NCBI GenBank assembly: GCA_048493715.1
Contig: JBGDCZ010000008.1
Location: forward strand, 15,710 to 79,709
Origin: Arsenophonus sp048493715
Lineage (GTDB): Bacteria; Pseudomonadota; Gammaproteobacteria; Enterobacterales; Enterobacteriaceae
DNA: 64,000 bases
Direction: 5' to 3'
The notes below the pieces were generated by a model that worked only from the letters and a program-made list of their open reading frames with translations, had not been told where the DNA came from and searched no databases. The translations under genes and the position numbers were made by a program. Positions 1 through 11,329 of this stretch are shown piece by piece. Each line of letters begins with the position of its first letter. The stretch's first letter is position 1.

Positions 1-298
1 AAGCTTACTTAGCTATGATCCAATCAGGTGATGATTTTAGTCAATTTATTTTATTTGGCAATTTGTCGATGGTAAAACTCAAGTTAATCATTGGCAATAT
101 CCGAATGAAATACCTATTGATACGGATATTTCTAATAACCTTTCACGTGCTCTAAAAAAACACGATGTTAAATTTGTTGGTGATACTATCTGTTACACCT
201 TTATGCAAGCTACCGGTATGGTTAACGATCACTTGATTGGTTGTATTTGTCGACAGAAAAAAAAACGAGTAATAAAAAACATTATGATAAATTTATAA
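1..298 (+). pseudogene. tag: 3' part of DNA-3-methyladenine glycosylase I (tag), frameshifted
   Basis: The translation matches the C-terminal third of Tag, the enzyme that excises 3-methyladenine from DNA. After a reading-frame change near base 55 the frame gives QFVDGKTQVNHW, then SRALKKHDVKFVGDTICYTF and MQATGMVNDHLIGC, the family's highly conserved C-terminal stretch. The window cuts off the 5' part. The frame break near base 55 separates the first 18 visible codons (AYLAMIQSGDDFSQFI) from the rest, so the gene is probably dead. The normal C-terminal Cys/His zinc region is partly present (GCICR) and then runs into a poly-A tract of nine bases. Identification is from recognised family sequence; status as pseudogene depends on the single visible frameshift. 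Confidence 0.85.
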
Positions 299-408
299 TC
301 ACAAAGTTATAAAAAAATTATAATATCTTCAATCTAATCCACTAACCAAACCACTATTCTACGATAACAGCAGGATATTGTTGTTATTTACTAATCAATT
401 GCATAGCT

Positions 409-1643
409 ATGAAGAAAAACATAATACATTCAAAATTTGGTAAAAAATTTTCTAGTTCATCTAGTATCTCTCTTAATGAAAGATCTAAATGAAGGTTTAC
501 ACACATCGGACGCCATTATGCTTGGTGGAGGTAACCCAGCACATATTCCTGCAATGGATCAATATTTTCAGCAATGATTGTTAAAAATGTTCAGCTCAAT
601 GAAGCATTATGCAACTATGATGGCCCACAGGGAAAAGATACCATGCTGGAAGCATTAGCAAATATGTTAAATGAGCAAGTGGGCTGGAATATTAGTGCTA
701 AAAATATTGTACTGACCAACGCTAGCAAAGCGCCTTTTTTATTTATTCAATATGCTGGCAGGCTATTGTGATAAAGGAATAAAACGTAAAGTTCTTTTTC
801 CTTTAACGCCAGAATATGTTGGTTATGCCAATACTGGACTTGAGCATGATCTTTTTGTAACCAATCAACCGCAAATTGACCTGCTGTCTAATGGTCAATT
901 TAAATATCGAATTAATTTTGGATCCCTGAAAATAACAGATAATATTGGGGTTATTTGCGTTTCCAGGCCAACCAACCCAACTGGAAACGTTATTACTGAT
1001 GCAGAAATTATACAATTTGATGCTTTAGCCAAAGCTGTTCCTCTTTTGATTGACAGTGCTTATGGTATTCCCTTCCCTGGTATTATTTTTTAATCAAGCA
1101 ACTCCTATCTGGAATGAAAATATTATTCTATCCATGAGCCTATCGAAATTAGGATTACCTGGCTGCCGCTGTGGTATTATTATTGCTAACGAATCGATTA
1201 TCAGTGCAATTAGTAACATTAATGGCATTATTAGGTTATTCCCTTGTAGTACAGGCCCAGCATTAATGTTAGAGATCCTTAAACGTAATGATTGGAGCTT
1301 ACAAAAAAAGTAATAAAACCTTTTTATCAACAACGCGTTAATGAAACCATAGAAATTATTCGCCGGTATATACCAGAAAATCGTTGCCTGATCCATAAGC
1401 CTGAAGACGCGATATTTTTATGGCTTTGGTTTAGAGATTTACCAATCAACAGTTAAACTCTCTATTCACGTCTAAAAAAACGCGGTGTATTAATGGTTCC
1501 AGTAGATTATTTTTTCCCGGGGCCTTAATTAACACTGGCCTCATACTCATCAATGTATGCGCATGAACTACATTCTACCATTGGAAAAAATTGAACAAGG
1601 TATTGCGATTTTAGCTGATGAAATTGAAATTACCTATCAATAA
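409..1643 (+). pseudogene. avtA: Valine-pyruvate aminotransferase relic (avtA)
   Basis: Full-length relic of AvtA, the PLP-dependent transaminase that makes alanine while consuming valine. Pieces recognisable in successive frames are DLNEGLHTSDAIMLGGGNPA, ALCNYDGPQGK, VLFPLTPEYVGYA, ICVSRPTNPTGNVIT, SLSKLGLPGCRCGIIIANE (PLP-lysine region), then NRCLIHKPEDA and ILADEIEITYQ before the stop. At least five frame changes or stops (near 475, 575, 760, 1080, 1310) and a stop just after 1450 prevent translation. The chosen start is the ATG before KFGKKF, matching the usual N terminus. In E. coli avtA lies near malS-bax-xylR; a xylR relic is found 3 kb downstream here, so the old neighbourhood is still visible. 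Confidence 0.92.
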
Positions 1644-1981
1644 CACTTGTTTAATCATTTTATTAAATATATTAAGCAATATAACTCTATGTGCAATAAA
1701 AAACCTCTTATCTCATACAAGATAAGAGGCGATAAAATAATAACGAGGACTTTGAATTGTAAACATATTCAGAGCATGGCGGATGAAATGATCTATTTCC
1801 CGAGCTCTTTAACACCGTAATTATTACAACATATTTGTGTTCTTTTAATTAAAGAATAAATCGATATTTTTACCACTATTCCAGACTATTACTGTTACTT
1901 TTTTAGTTTAATTTAAACAGTTATTAATTAGTATGATATATATAATCACCACTATCTATTAAAATTATAGACTCAATCTAT
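1644..1981. other. Non-coding gap between avtA and nhaC relics
   Basis: Gap of about 340 bases between two convergent relics. It holds the hairpin terminator at 1704-1729 and otherwise AT-rich sequence. A short GC-richer patch around 1768-1800 (GAGCATGGCGG) was inspected on both strands; I see no tRNA, reading frame or known motif in it. Confidence 0.6.
1698..1729 (-). terminator. Rho-independent terminator, minus strand
   Basis: Perfect 9-bp stem: CCTCTTATC at 1704-1712 pairs with GATAAGAGG at 1721-1729. Read on the minus strand the stem is followed by TTTTTTATT, the classic U-tract. It sits downstream of the patB-nhaC minus-strand unit and would have ended that transcript. Confidence 0.8.
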
Positions 1982-3434
1982 TTAATTAATCTCAGCTTGT
2001 ATTTTAATTTCAGTGTTTAAATGGGCTTCTTTTACTTTATTAAGTTTTGCAATACCAAAACCAGCAAAGCCCCATAATACTGCAAAAAATATTCCACTCT
2101 AACAAAGCACCGCCCATGGGAGATAACTAATGTATTAATGCCTAAAGTACCGGCCATATATGCACCAGCAACAGTCCATGGCAGGATCGGTTCAAAAATT
2201 GTTGCTAAATTTTCAACAGTACGGCTAAGATTTTTAGCATGTAAACCGCTTTCGATATAAGCTCCTCTCAAAATCTCTATTGGAAAGAATAGAGATTTGA
2301 CCATTACAAGTAACACCTATCACCGTTAATCCGCAAGCAATGGTAGCTAAAATCATACTTCCTGTTGACGAAACTAATTTTAATAAATGGTTAACAATAA
2401 CTTCCACTGCACCGCTTAATGTCAATGTTCCGGCAAATGAAAGTGCACAAAAACAAATCAGCAATGTATTCATCATAGAGTTCATACCTCCACGATTTAA
2501 TAAATTACCTAGGATCGCAGGAAAATCCTTTCCCTGAACCAGGCTAATATTAAAACCATCAACTGCACTTTTCACAATATCATGCAAAGTCACAATATCA
2601 TGCAAAGAAAAATGCTGAATAAAGAAAGCATTTAGCATAGCAATAACAGTAGAAACTAACATCATAGGTATAATCGGTTTTTTGGTCACAGAGCCGTAAA
2701 GAATAACAATAACAGGTAATACTAACACCAGATTAAACGTATAAATATTTTCTAAGCTATTAGTGATCAAAGCCACTTTCTCTGAAACATCCTCACCAAC
2801 TAAACTGCTACTCATACCATAAAATAACATAACATAATAAAGGCGGTCAAAATTAATGAAGGTAATGTTGTATAGAGTAAGTGCCAAATATGCTCATAGA
2901 ACTCAACTTGCGCTACCATGGCAGCCAGGTTAGTATAACAGAAAGCTGGGAAATTTTATCACCAAAATAAGCACCAGCGACTACTGCACCCGCTGTAGCC
3001 GCCAAATTAGCTTCCATGCCGACGGCAACCCCCATAAATGCTACCCCAATCGTTCCTGCTGATCCCCAAGAAGTTCCTGTGCAAACAGAAACTAATGCCG
3101 TTACATAGAGCATAGTAGGGCTGATCACTTGTAAGCCATGGTAAACCATAAACGGAATTGTGCCGCCAATCATCCACGTACCAATTAATAATCCAACACA
3201 AATTAAAATTAATAATACAGGCATTGTCTTAGCAATTTTCTGCGAAATCGATGTCATAATTTCATTAAAACTATAACCTAATCGTTTCACTAATAATCCA
3301 GCTATAACGGTCGACAAGATAATAAGTGGTTCAGGTGGGAGATCAAAAGTAGCATATCCGCCACCTAATAGGATAACCATCGTAAAAATAGGAAATAAGG
3401 ATTCTAATAGAATAGGCTTCCTTGGTATTTGCAT
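1982..3434 (-). pseudogene. NhaC-family Na+/H+ antiporter relic
   Basis: A membrane antiporter of the NhaC family broken into at least three frames. The first piece (about 170 codons from ATG 3434) shows several hydrophobic helices and the conserved CTGTSWGSAGTIGVA and AGAVVAGAYFGDK segments. The frame shifts near 2930, again near 2300 (ICGLTVIGVTCNGQ region) and near 2090. The last piece has LSRTVENLATIFEPILPWTVA and a frame-shifted tail ending at 1982. Its ATG lies four bases from the stop of the upstream patB relic with an AGGAG ribosome site, so the two formed an operon. The exact substrate (Na+/H+ or malate/lactate exchange as in MleN) cannot be told from the sequence. Confidence 0.85.
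2573..2608. repeat. 18-bp tandem duplication inside the nhaC relic
   Basis: Two adjacent copies of an 18-base unit beginning CACAATATCATGCAAAG (2573-2590 and 2591-2608), differing only at the last base. On the minus strand they encode LHDIV twice, in frame. This looks like a slippage duplication in the coding sequence. Confidence 0.85.
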
Positions 3435-3437
3435 GTC

Positions 3438-4589
3438 TTACATCTCCTGAATAATAAACGGGTACGTACGAATAAGACATTCAAAAACCTCTTCTAATAT
3501 CGAACGAGGTGTTGCAAATTAATATGGAAAAAACCATTACCTACAGAACCAAAACTTGTCCCCCAACTTACTTCTATTTCTACCAAGTGAAGAAACCATT
3601 GCTTTAACTGCGATTCCGTTAGTGGTATCCGCTGATAATTAATCCATAACGTGTAAGTGCCATCACTTTGCGTAATTGACCATTGAGGAAAATAGCGTTG
3701 ACACTGCTCAATGACCCATTGACGATTTTTAGCTAGATAGCATCTTATTTGAGATAACCATAAATCTCCTTGTGTGTAAGCAGCTAGAAAAGCCGGAACA
3801 GCAAAATAGCCTGGATTGTGGATCCCAGCTGTATTGAGACAATTTTTAAATTTTTGTTTATATTCTTCATTAGCAATCTCTAACCCCGCCATATTGAAGG
3901 TTTTAGAAGGCAAAGTACAAATAAATGAGTTTGCTCGACATAGTTGCTAAATGAAGAAATGACTTGGTGTTGACGATTATTAAAAATAAAATCAGCATGC
4001 ACATCATCAGAAATAATAAACACCCGATACTGTTCTGCTAAATTAGCAATTTTTATTAAATCTTGTTGTGTCCAAACAGTGCCGGTTGGATTATGTGGAG
4101 AAGTAAGAATAAAGCACACAGACTGACGGAATTTATCTTCTAAGTCATCAAAGTCTATTGAATAAGAATTATTATGATAAACTAATTGGCTTTCTAATAA
4201 ATTACGTTGATTAATCAAAATTGCTTGACTTATTGGATTATAGTAAGGTGATAATATTGTTATTTTATCATTAATCTGAGTGTAATTTTGGATATAAAGC
4301 GAAAGATCCTGAATAATACGTGGGCAAAATATAATATCCTGCGGATCGACTTTCCATTGATAATGACGCTGGTACCAATCGGTTGTAACACTTTGCTAAT
4401 CCTTACTAAGGATAGTGTAGCCATAAATCCCTTTATGGCTAAAACCTGTAAGTATATCAATAAAGAAATCAGGTGCAGCAAACTCCATATCAGCTATGGA
4501 AAGAGGTATGATCTTGTTATTGTGACCCCACCACTTAGCACTATTGTGCCTCGTCGTGAAACAACATTATCAAAAGAGTATTGCAGCAT
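3438..4589 (-). pseudogene. PatB/MalY-type PLP C-S lyase (cystathionine beta-lyase) relic
   Basis: Aminotransferase class I/II protein of the PatB/MalY type, which cleaves the C-S bond of cystathionine or cysteine. Recognisable pieces in order: FDNVVSRRGT near the start; PLSIADMEFAAPDF; HKGIYGYT; QDIIFCPRI; CFILTSPHNPTGTVWT; ISDDVHADF; SKTFNMAGLEIANE (PLP lysine in SKTFN); and VSWGTSFGSVGNGFFHINL. Frame changes occur near 4550, 4390, 4240, 3900 and 3520 and there is an in-frame stop after the GYTILSKD segment. Restoring the last frame gives TPRSILEEVFE, the expected C terminus, ending at 3438, four bases before the nhaC start. The pair may have handled uptake or release of a sulfur amino acid, but that is inference. 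Confidence 0.85.
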
Positions 4590-4803
4590 ATTATTTTCTT
4601 AAAAAGAAAATTGTTATATTTACCTCAATTAAAATACTATGTATGCAGTAATGTTGTTATTTCTGTTTTTAATAACTCTATTACGAAATTTAGCTTATGT
4701 GATATTTATCACAGTGAAGTTATTATCATTTTTAACTTTTCAAACAAAAAGGAAGTGCTCTAACAGAGTTAGATGATTAAATAAATAGCTGAAGAAGAAA
4801 AGA

Positions 4804-5648
4804 ATGATTAACAAATGCTATCATATATCTCTATTATTTAATGCTAATAAAGTATACGACCGACAAGTTATAAAAGGCAGGTGATATCTGCAAGCCACCC
4901 AATGCAATTGAGATATCTTTATTGAGGAAGATTTTCATATTCGGGTAGAAAATATCACTCCACATTTAGGTGATGGGATTATTGCTGACTTTGATGATCC
5001 TGAAATTGTGAATCAATTGAATAAACTCCAAATTCCAATTGTAGGCGTTGTCGGCTCTTACTATGATGAAAAAAATTATCCGCCATTTCATTATGTTGCT
5101 ACAGATAACTATGAATTAGTTCGTCGTGTGTTTCTTCAATTAAAGCAGAAAGGACTAAAACATTTCGCTTATTATAGTTACCTCCATGAAGTTACCGTCA
5201 CTGGTCTTACGAACGAGAACATGCTTTTCAACAATTAATGAAACATGAAAAATATGCGGATATTATCTATTAAGGCATCGAAATCAATACCTATAATTGG
5301 CGGTATACTCAACATTGTTTAGCTAACTGGCTCCAAACTTTACCTTGCCAAACCGGGATCATAGCTGTTATCGATGCCAGAGCTCGCCATCTGCTCCAAG
5401 TTTGTGATAATATTAATATTCCTGTTCCGGAACAAATCAGTATTATTGGCATTAATAACTAAGAGATAACACAATATTTGTCTCGTATCTCTCTTTCCTC
5501 AATTGTACAAGGTACACAGCAAATGGGTTACCAAGCAGCTAAACTTTTACATCGCTTATTAATAGGCAATAACTTGCCTAAATTACATATTTAGATTATT
5601 AAAATAGATAAAATTGGTAGTAATAAAATTTACCTTGTTTATCAATAA
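4804..5648 (+). pseudogene. xylR: Xylose operon regulator relic (xylR), DNA-binding end lost
   Basis: Relic of XylR, the AraC-family activator of xylose genes. The N-terminal sugar-binding half is readable: MINKCYHISLLFNANKVYDR, IFIEEDFH, GDGIIADFDD, PIVGVVGSYYDEKNYPP, VATDNYELV, then TLPCQTGIIAVIDARARHLLQ, VPEQISIIGINN and GTQQMGYQAAKLLHRLL. Stops and frame changes are scattered throughout (near 4880, 5205, 5270, 5461, 5594). After LLHRLL the homology fades, so the C-terminal AraC helix-turn-helix domain (about 110 residues) is gone. No xylose catabolic genes are visible nearby, which fits loss of the whole pathway. Confidence 0.9.
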
Positions 5649-5820
5649 GTAAATAATACAATATTATTAATATTAATCATCATAACTCGACTTTAATTTA
5701 AAAACCGAATTATATTAAAGGCAAGCTAGTCATATTTTAACCAATCATTATTTATACAACTTTTCAATCTGCAGGCAACTCTTATTTTATAAGATAAATG
5801 CAATTTTTTATTTTATTAAT

Positions 5821-6572
5821 ATGGCAAAATAAATAGCGTAACACTATTAGTTTTATTAACTAGCAGCGTAATTCCAGCCACTGTGCTGGTAAGTGAAAAT
5901 AAATACTGTCTTTATACCTTCGATAAAATGGGCGTTCAATTCAACAAATGGCAGGCCAATTTTCCCCATTTACTAATTTATCGACCGACATTGATGAGAA
6001 ACTAAAAAGAGATAGCCATAGAACTGCAGTATTTGCTACTAGTCTCGCTTTGGGCTATGATTTTTTTGACAATTTCCAATATTATAGCCAGAATTGAGCT
6101 GGACTTTACTAACAGAGCAAACGCTGATTATAACTATTCAAAATCTAGTGAAAATATTTTAGTTTCTGTTAAAAACACAATTAAAAATTAAATAGCATTA
6201 AACACATTAATGTTTAACGCTTATTATGAATTTAAAAATCCATCTGATTTCACACCTTATCTCTCCGCCGGGCTAGGTTATGCTTATATAAGCCCAAAAA
6301 CATCCCAAATAGCAAGCGTGAGTATCCCAGCGGGAAGGACTAGTACAGCGCCTCTCCAGTCACGCTCTCATGCCACCAACAACTTTGCCTGGAGCGTAGG
6401 GGCTGGGATCAGGTACACAATTAATCAAAATTTTTCATTCGATCTTAGTTACAAATATCTGGATACTGGCCAGACTGAAGTCAATTATTACAACTTAGAT
6501 GGCATAAAAACTAACTCAAAAACCAAAGTCAGAACCCATGATATTATGTTAAGCATGACTTATAATTTCTGA
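5821..6572 (+). pseudogene. Opa/OmpA-like small outer membrane beta-barrel relic
   Basis: The last 120 codons are open and look like the second half of an eight-stranded outer membrane barrel: alternating strands such as PYLSAGLGYAYISP, NFAWSVGAGIRYTIN, FSFDLSYKYLDTG and a terminal HDIMLSMTYNF ending in Phe, the BAM-recognition residue. Upstream, a hydrophobic VTLLVLLTSS segment resembles a signal peptide, and ALGYDFF and ARIELDFTNRANADY resemble strands, but stops and shifts at about 5832, 6080 and 6190 split them. The family (Opa-like/OMP_b-brl) is a fold-level call; no specific name is justified. The start given is the ATG just before the signal-like stretch. Confidence 0.7.
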
Positions 6573-6603
6573 CATCAATAATGCGAGAGGGTATTTAAAA
6601 TAT

Positions 6604-7904
6604 TTAAATCAAAAAAATCCCCGTCACAACAATAAAAATCTGCTGACAGCCATTAATATCACGTAGATAAGCAACATTCCTGTCATCAGGGGAGATAACC
6701 ACAACGTCACCGGATGGTGACACATCACTCCTTTCAGTCAAAGGAATTAATTTACCAGAAGGAATTTCACATAACATCACGCTATTATCACTAATAAAAG
6801 CCACATATCTACCCTGACTATACCAGCTAAAAGCTGACTGAATATGCCATGAACTACTCGTGATCTGCTGCATTGCACCATTAATCGGAGAAACAAGCCA
6901 AAACTGTACAATACCCATATCATCTTTCATTAAACAGCCAATTTTACTCCCATCGGGCGAGATCGAAGCCAATGACGTGGTTGATTAACCACTCCAGGGT
7001 AGTTGCGTTGATGGGTACAGGTTAAACGACGTTGCTTAATCCCCTTAGGTGGCACTGGCATGGTAGTTTCCGTACCTTGAATTGGCTTAATACCAGCAAT
7101 AGCATACTCTTCAAAAGCTTCAGGTAAATCAACAATAAAAATTTCTGCTACAATTTTTCCCCGTAAAGAGTGAGTATCGCCAATAAATGCTATCGCCCAG
7201 CGTTGCTTTTCATCATTGGCTTTATCATATCCATTTCGACCTATCCAACCTTCTTCATAAGCACGACTGATTTAATCACTAGCAGGTTTTGGCATATGCG
7301 CTGTTTCACTGATCACAACCAATAATAATGACCATTATATTCACGTTCATGTTTTTTCTGCCCATACATTGCTACATTAATAGCATGTAAGGGAGCGCAA
7401 TCGCGACATTGCGCAAATCAAGCGCAGCATCACATGATCATTATATGTAAAACATTAAGTCTGGTATTATCTGGACTAAAGACATGCACATGGGTTCTTC
7501 CTCTTAATGCTCCTGCCAAAAAAGGAGGAGTAATACACATTGCTTCAATATTTTCGGCGACATCAGGTTTTATATCGCTTACAATCACACCGCGCCGATG
7601 ATGAAAATCGTAATGCCAATTTTCATCTGGATTTTCCGGATCATGAATAAAAGCGTATCTAGGCGGATCTTCACTACTTACCGTGCAACACCAACATAGG
7701 CTCCATTTTTAACGCCATAGATCTGTTTTTGTTGGAGTGTTTTAATATTAACTTTTTCTATAGTCTATAGTTAATCCAATAAAAGAAGCGCTATTTGCGC
7801 CATACATCAAAAACTAGCCACTGGCTATCTGGTGTCCATACATTTATATTAGTAACTTGATGATTACGTTTATCAAAAGTAATTTGCCGTTCCGGGTAAG
7901 ACAT
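6604..7904 (-). pseudogene. yidR: YidR-like DUF3748 TolB/beta-propeller protein relic
   Basis: Matches YidR, a conserved enterobacterial protein of unknown function with TolB-like propeller repeats. Readable parts, from the ATG at 7904: RQITFDKRNHQVTNINVWTP, DSQWLVFDVW, AFIHDPENPDENWHYDFHHR, RGVIVSDIKPDV, RGRTHVHVFSPDNTRL, then GTETTMPVPPKGIKQRRLTC and an open stretch of 122 codons with WHIQSAFSWYSQGRYVAFIS and VVISPDDRNVAYL. Multiple stops and shifts lie between 7790 and 6970. The function of the family is unknown; the identification rests on recall of the conserved segments. Confidence 0.82.
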
Positions 7905-8042
7905 TTTATTTTCCGCATTCTTTTATTGTCGTAAACGATAAAAAATAATGTGGCTATGTGAACATTACAAAAATATTAGTCAATACTTTATTTTTATAAT
8001 ACAACTTTTAACCTCAAGGTTTGTCGTATCTAAAAAATTATT

Positions 8043-8657
8043 ATGTTACTTAGTATACTTTATATCATTGGTATTACGGCTGAAGCCATGACCGGTGCCT
8101 TAGCTGCAGGTCGCCGTAGGATGGACGTTTTTGGCGTCATTATTATTGCATCGGCAACCGCAATTGGCGGTGGTTCTGTACGCGATATCCTATTAGGCCA
8201 CTATCCTCTTGGTTGGGTTAAGCATCCTGAATATATTGTAATTGTTGCTTGTGCCGCAGTTATTACTATCTGGCTTGCTCCTATGATGAAATATTTACGA
8301 AGACTATTTTTAATTTTGGATGCAATTGGTCTTATTGTATTTTCTATTATCGGTGCTCAAATAGCACTCGATATGAATTATAGTTATGTTATCGCCGCTA
8401 TTGCAGCCGTTGTCACTGGTGTTTTCGGTGGTGTGTTGCGCGACATGTTATGTAATATAATACCACTAGTCTTTCAAAAAGAGAGCTATGCCGGCGTCTC
8501 TTTTGTCGCGGCATGGCTTTATATAGCTTTACTACATACTCTATTACCTAAAGAGATAGTTATTGTCATTACATTGATAGCTGGTCTAACCGCACGTCTA
8601 TTCGCCATTCGTTATCGATTAGGATTACCTGTATTTAATTATGAAAATAATGATTAA
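8043..8657 (+). CDS. yicG: YicG-like TRIC-type (UPF0126) inner membrane protein
   Basis: Intact 204-residue polytopic membrane protein, the same size as E. coli YicG (205). It has the two-fold repeated arrangement of the bacterial TRIC family: two glycine-rich segments, IGGGSVRDILLGHYPLGWVK at about residues 40-59 and FGGVLRDMLCNIIPLVFQKE near 124-143, each following a hydrophobic helix. About seven membrane segments are visible. TRIC-family members form trimeric cation channels, but the physiological role of YicG is not settled. It starts with MLLSILYIIGITAEAMTGALA, the usual N terminus. In E. coli yicG borders ligB-gmk, and the same order is kept here with a ligB relic between. Confidence 0.93.
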   Translation: MLLSILYIIGITAEAMTGALAAGRRRMDVFGVIIIASATAIGGGSVRDILLGHYPLGWVKHPEYIVIVACAAVITIWLAPMMKYLRRLFLILDAIGLIVFSIIGAQIALDMNYSYVIAAIAAVVTGVFGGVLRDMLCNIIPLVFQKESYAGVSFVAAWLYIALLHTLLPKEIVIVITLIAGLTARLFAIRYRLGLPVFNYENND

Positions 8658-8736
8658 TATTCCACATAGATTTAATCAAATTAGCAACTTTTTACTGCAA
8701 CTTATTATCATCAGAAAATCCATCTATCTTAATTTT

Positions 8737-10388
8737 TTACAATATTTTCACTAACTGTTTAATATCCTTGTTCTCAATAAATTGCGCTAATTTTTTTGCT
8801 ATTTAATAGACAAAATATCACTGTTTATTTTTGAAGATGATAAATTAGCCCAACAGGTTATTTTGCTGAAAAATTTTTCTGCTAAGGGCACGCCTAACCC
8901 CTTTAACCAATCATGAAAAGGGCGTTTTGGGCCGATAAAAATTTTTTATATATAAATTTTCCTTTATTAGATTTAAACATTACAATTTCAGTGACGTGTT
9001 TCAATGTTAACGTGGCCCAATCCATTAAATTGGTTATTTTACCAGCCCTTATTAAAGCTAACCAACTTTGCTCACTGATTCCTTGCATCTTAAGCTGTTT
9101 CCCTACCAAACTAAGCGAGAAACAAACTGACTTTCGCATATCTTAGAATAATAAAAAAAGCTTAGTTGGTGATAATTCTTTGGTTCTGGTATTGATAGTG
9201 TTTCCCGTTGTTTAATCCGCCAAACTATTTTATCAAATTTAGGGATACCATGACCTGATAATGACATTTGTATAGAACCTCCAGGCAAAATTTTCATCGT
9301 TTGCCAACGGGTTAATGCTCCTAAACTAAAATATGACGAATACGTTTTCCATCAATTTTTACTTAAAAAACAACAATGATAAGATTAATTTTCCCGGTTC
9401 TACCTATATTAAATTTTACTGTTTTCACCTGGGCAACCCTATGCGGTGTTGGATATTTGCAAGCAACAGACCAGTTATTTAGACCAGGTTACCAGTATTG
9501 GCCTAGGGTGTATAGCAGTTGTTTTAACACTATACCATCGGTAGCAAAAGGCATCAGTTAATTATAATAGTACCGTTGCCATTGAGTTATTTCATCAACA
9601 TTACTAACTAAATGAAAATAGTGTTTGGTTAGCGGAAAACCCCATCTCTCTAATTGTTCAAATTGCGTTTGCATATTCGCTGGCCCATCAGGCCAACTCC
9701 AAATAAATATTCCAATTTGCTGTCCTTTTTGCGCGGCTAAATTCTTACGCATTAATCAACCAGCAACTTTATGGCGCGCATTTGAGCCACCACAATGGCT
9801 TGTTGGTGACCAGTCAGATACCAAAATAATTCGCCTTGCAATACTAATTGAGCGGCATAATTTGGAATGGTTTTGGAAATTTCCGGTAAAAAATCTGATT
9901 TTTAAACCAAAAAAGTGAAATTTAAGGTTGACTTTAAAGACGGTTACCTAGGCTGTAACCAAACTTCATTGCGACCAACTATCTATCGAGCGATTTCATC
10001 AGCGGTTATCTTTTTCAAGCCGGTATGAGCAACTGGATGAATTTGCCTTCCTTTGACGGGTAAAAAAACTGAACGAGTTTTATCTATTGAGAGATGAAGG
10101 CAATTTGCCCACTGCTGCCATAATGCAAAAATTTGATCAGTAAGTTTAGTCATTAACAAGACTCTGACCATTAATATAATAAGCTTGATTCCACAGTTTT
10201 AATTTTGCATTAATTGCTTTGACTTCCTGGCACAAAATTAATTCAGTCCAATCAGGACATTCCATACTTTCTGCTCTTGATGAGTTTGTTTTAGCAAAAT
10301 CAATAATAAAAAAAGATCCTACGATAATAGGATGAAATTAAAATAGTAGCGCACATAACAAGCAACATCCATGCATAATTTTTATCAT
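8737..10388 (-). pseudogene. ligB: NAD+-dependent DNA ligase LigB relic
   Basis: Relic of LigB, the second NAD-dependent DNA ligase of enterobacteria. Segments recognised in order: CPDWTELILCQEVKAIN and KLWNQAYYINGQSL near the N terminus; IHPVAHTGLKKITADEIAR; SWSPTSHC; IGIFIWSWPDGPANMQTQ; GGSIQMSLSGHGIPKFDKIVW; then ESQFVSRLVW and QGISEQSWLALIRAGKI in the helix-hairpin-helix part. The adenylation-site region near 9950, where QPKVDGV is expected, reads QPR followed by a stop and is unrecognisable, so the nucleotidyl-transfer Lys is lost. Many further shifts and stops are present. The position between yicG and gmk is the ancestral one. The main ligase LigA would have to be elsewhere. Confidence 0.88.
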
Positions 10389-10654
10389 CTATTTATTTCA
10401 TTCACAAAAAATACTTTCAATACACAATTGCAATTATTGAAAGAGGTAAATAAAAAATAATGATGAAGATATTTATTAATCATTTTTTCTCAAATCACTT
10501 CGCAAAAATAGCAATTATTTCCAAAAATAATGCAGATTTTTCATTAAAAATGTTACTAAAGCTGTATGTTGCAGATTGCATGTGTATACTATTAAAAAGG
10601 TTTTATAGCTTTTAAAAAATTTTAATTAATTAGCCGGTTAATCAAGAAATCATC

Positions 10655-11278
10655 ATGATTCAAGGAACGTTATATATCGTGTCTGCTCCAAGCGGTGCAG
10701 GCAAGTCGAGTCTTATTCAGGCTTTATTAAAAACGCAGCCTTTATATGACACACAAGTTTCTATTTCGCATACCACTAGAGCGATACGCCCTGGTGAAAA
10801 AGACGGTGAACATTACTATTTCGTTACTGAAAGCAAATTTCATCAGATGATCGACAATAATGATTTTCTTGAATATGCCTGCGTTTTCGGCAACTATTAT
10901 GGAACTTCCCGTGCAGCTATAGAAGAAATTATTAACAGTGGTGTCGATGTATTTTTAGATATCGATTGGCAGGGCGCACAACAAATTCGCCAGAAAATGC
11001 CCTCCGGTCGCTCCATTTTTATCTTACCTCCCTATAAAGATGACTTACTGCGCCGTTTACGTGGTCGTGGGCAAGATAGTGAAGAAACAATTAAACAGCG
11101 TATGGCACAAGCTGTTGCTGAAATAAAACATTATAACGAATATGATTACATTATTGTTAACGATGATTTCCATACTGCACTAGGAGATTTACAATCTATT
11201 ATTCGATCTGAACGCCTACGTTTAGAACACCAGATTCAGCGACATAATACTTTAATTAATAAATTATTGGCAGACTGA
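10655..11278 (+). CDS. gmk: Guanylate kinase
   Basis: Complete 207-residue guanylate kinase, which phosphorylates GMP to GDP with ATP. The P-loop SAPSGAGKSSL is at residues 10-20; the GMP-binding lid region follows (HTTRAIRPGEKDGEHYYFV and FLEYACVFGNYYGTS). The lid arginines are in RLRGRGQDSEETIKQRM. The length equals that of E. coli Gmk. It begins the conserved run gmk-rpoZ-spoT-trmH-recG, all on the plus strand. A TATACT hexamer at 10585-10590 is a possible -10 element about 65 bases before the start, but no good -35 stands out. Confidence 0.98.
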   Translation: MIQGTLYIVSAPSGAGKSSLIQALLKTQPLYDTQVSISHTTRAIRPGEKDGEHYYFVTESKFHQMIDNNDFLEYACVFGNYYGTSRAAIEEIINSGVDVFLDIDWQGAQQIRQKMPSGRSIFILPPYKDDLLRRLRGRGQDSEETIKQRMAQAVAEIKHYNEYDYIIVNDDFHTALGDLQSIIRSERLRLEHQIQRHNTLINKLLAD

Positions 11279-11329
11279 GCAAAGGTTCAGTATCATACCC
11301 GGTCATTTCTTTATCTTTGGAGTAATATT

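Noticed and set aside
1768..1800. GC-richer patch that looked like part of a tRNA or small RNA
   Set aside because: It cannot fold into a cloverleaf and shows no promoter or terminator of its own.
9376..9918. Plus-strand frames inside the ligB relic
   Set aside because: The minus strand reads as LigB through this region, so these are shadows.
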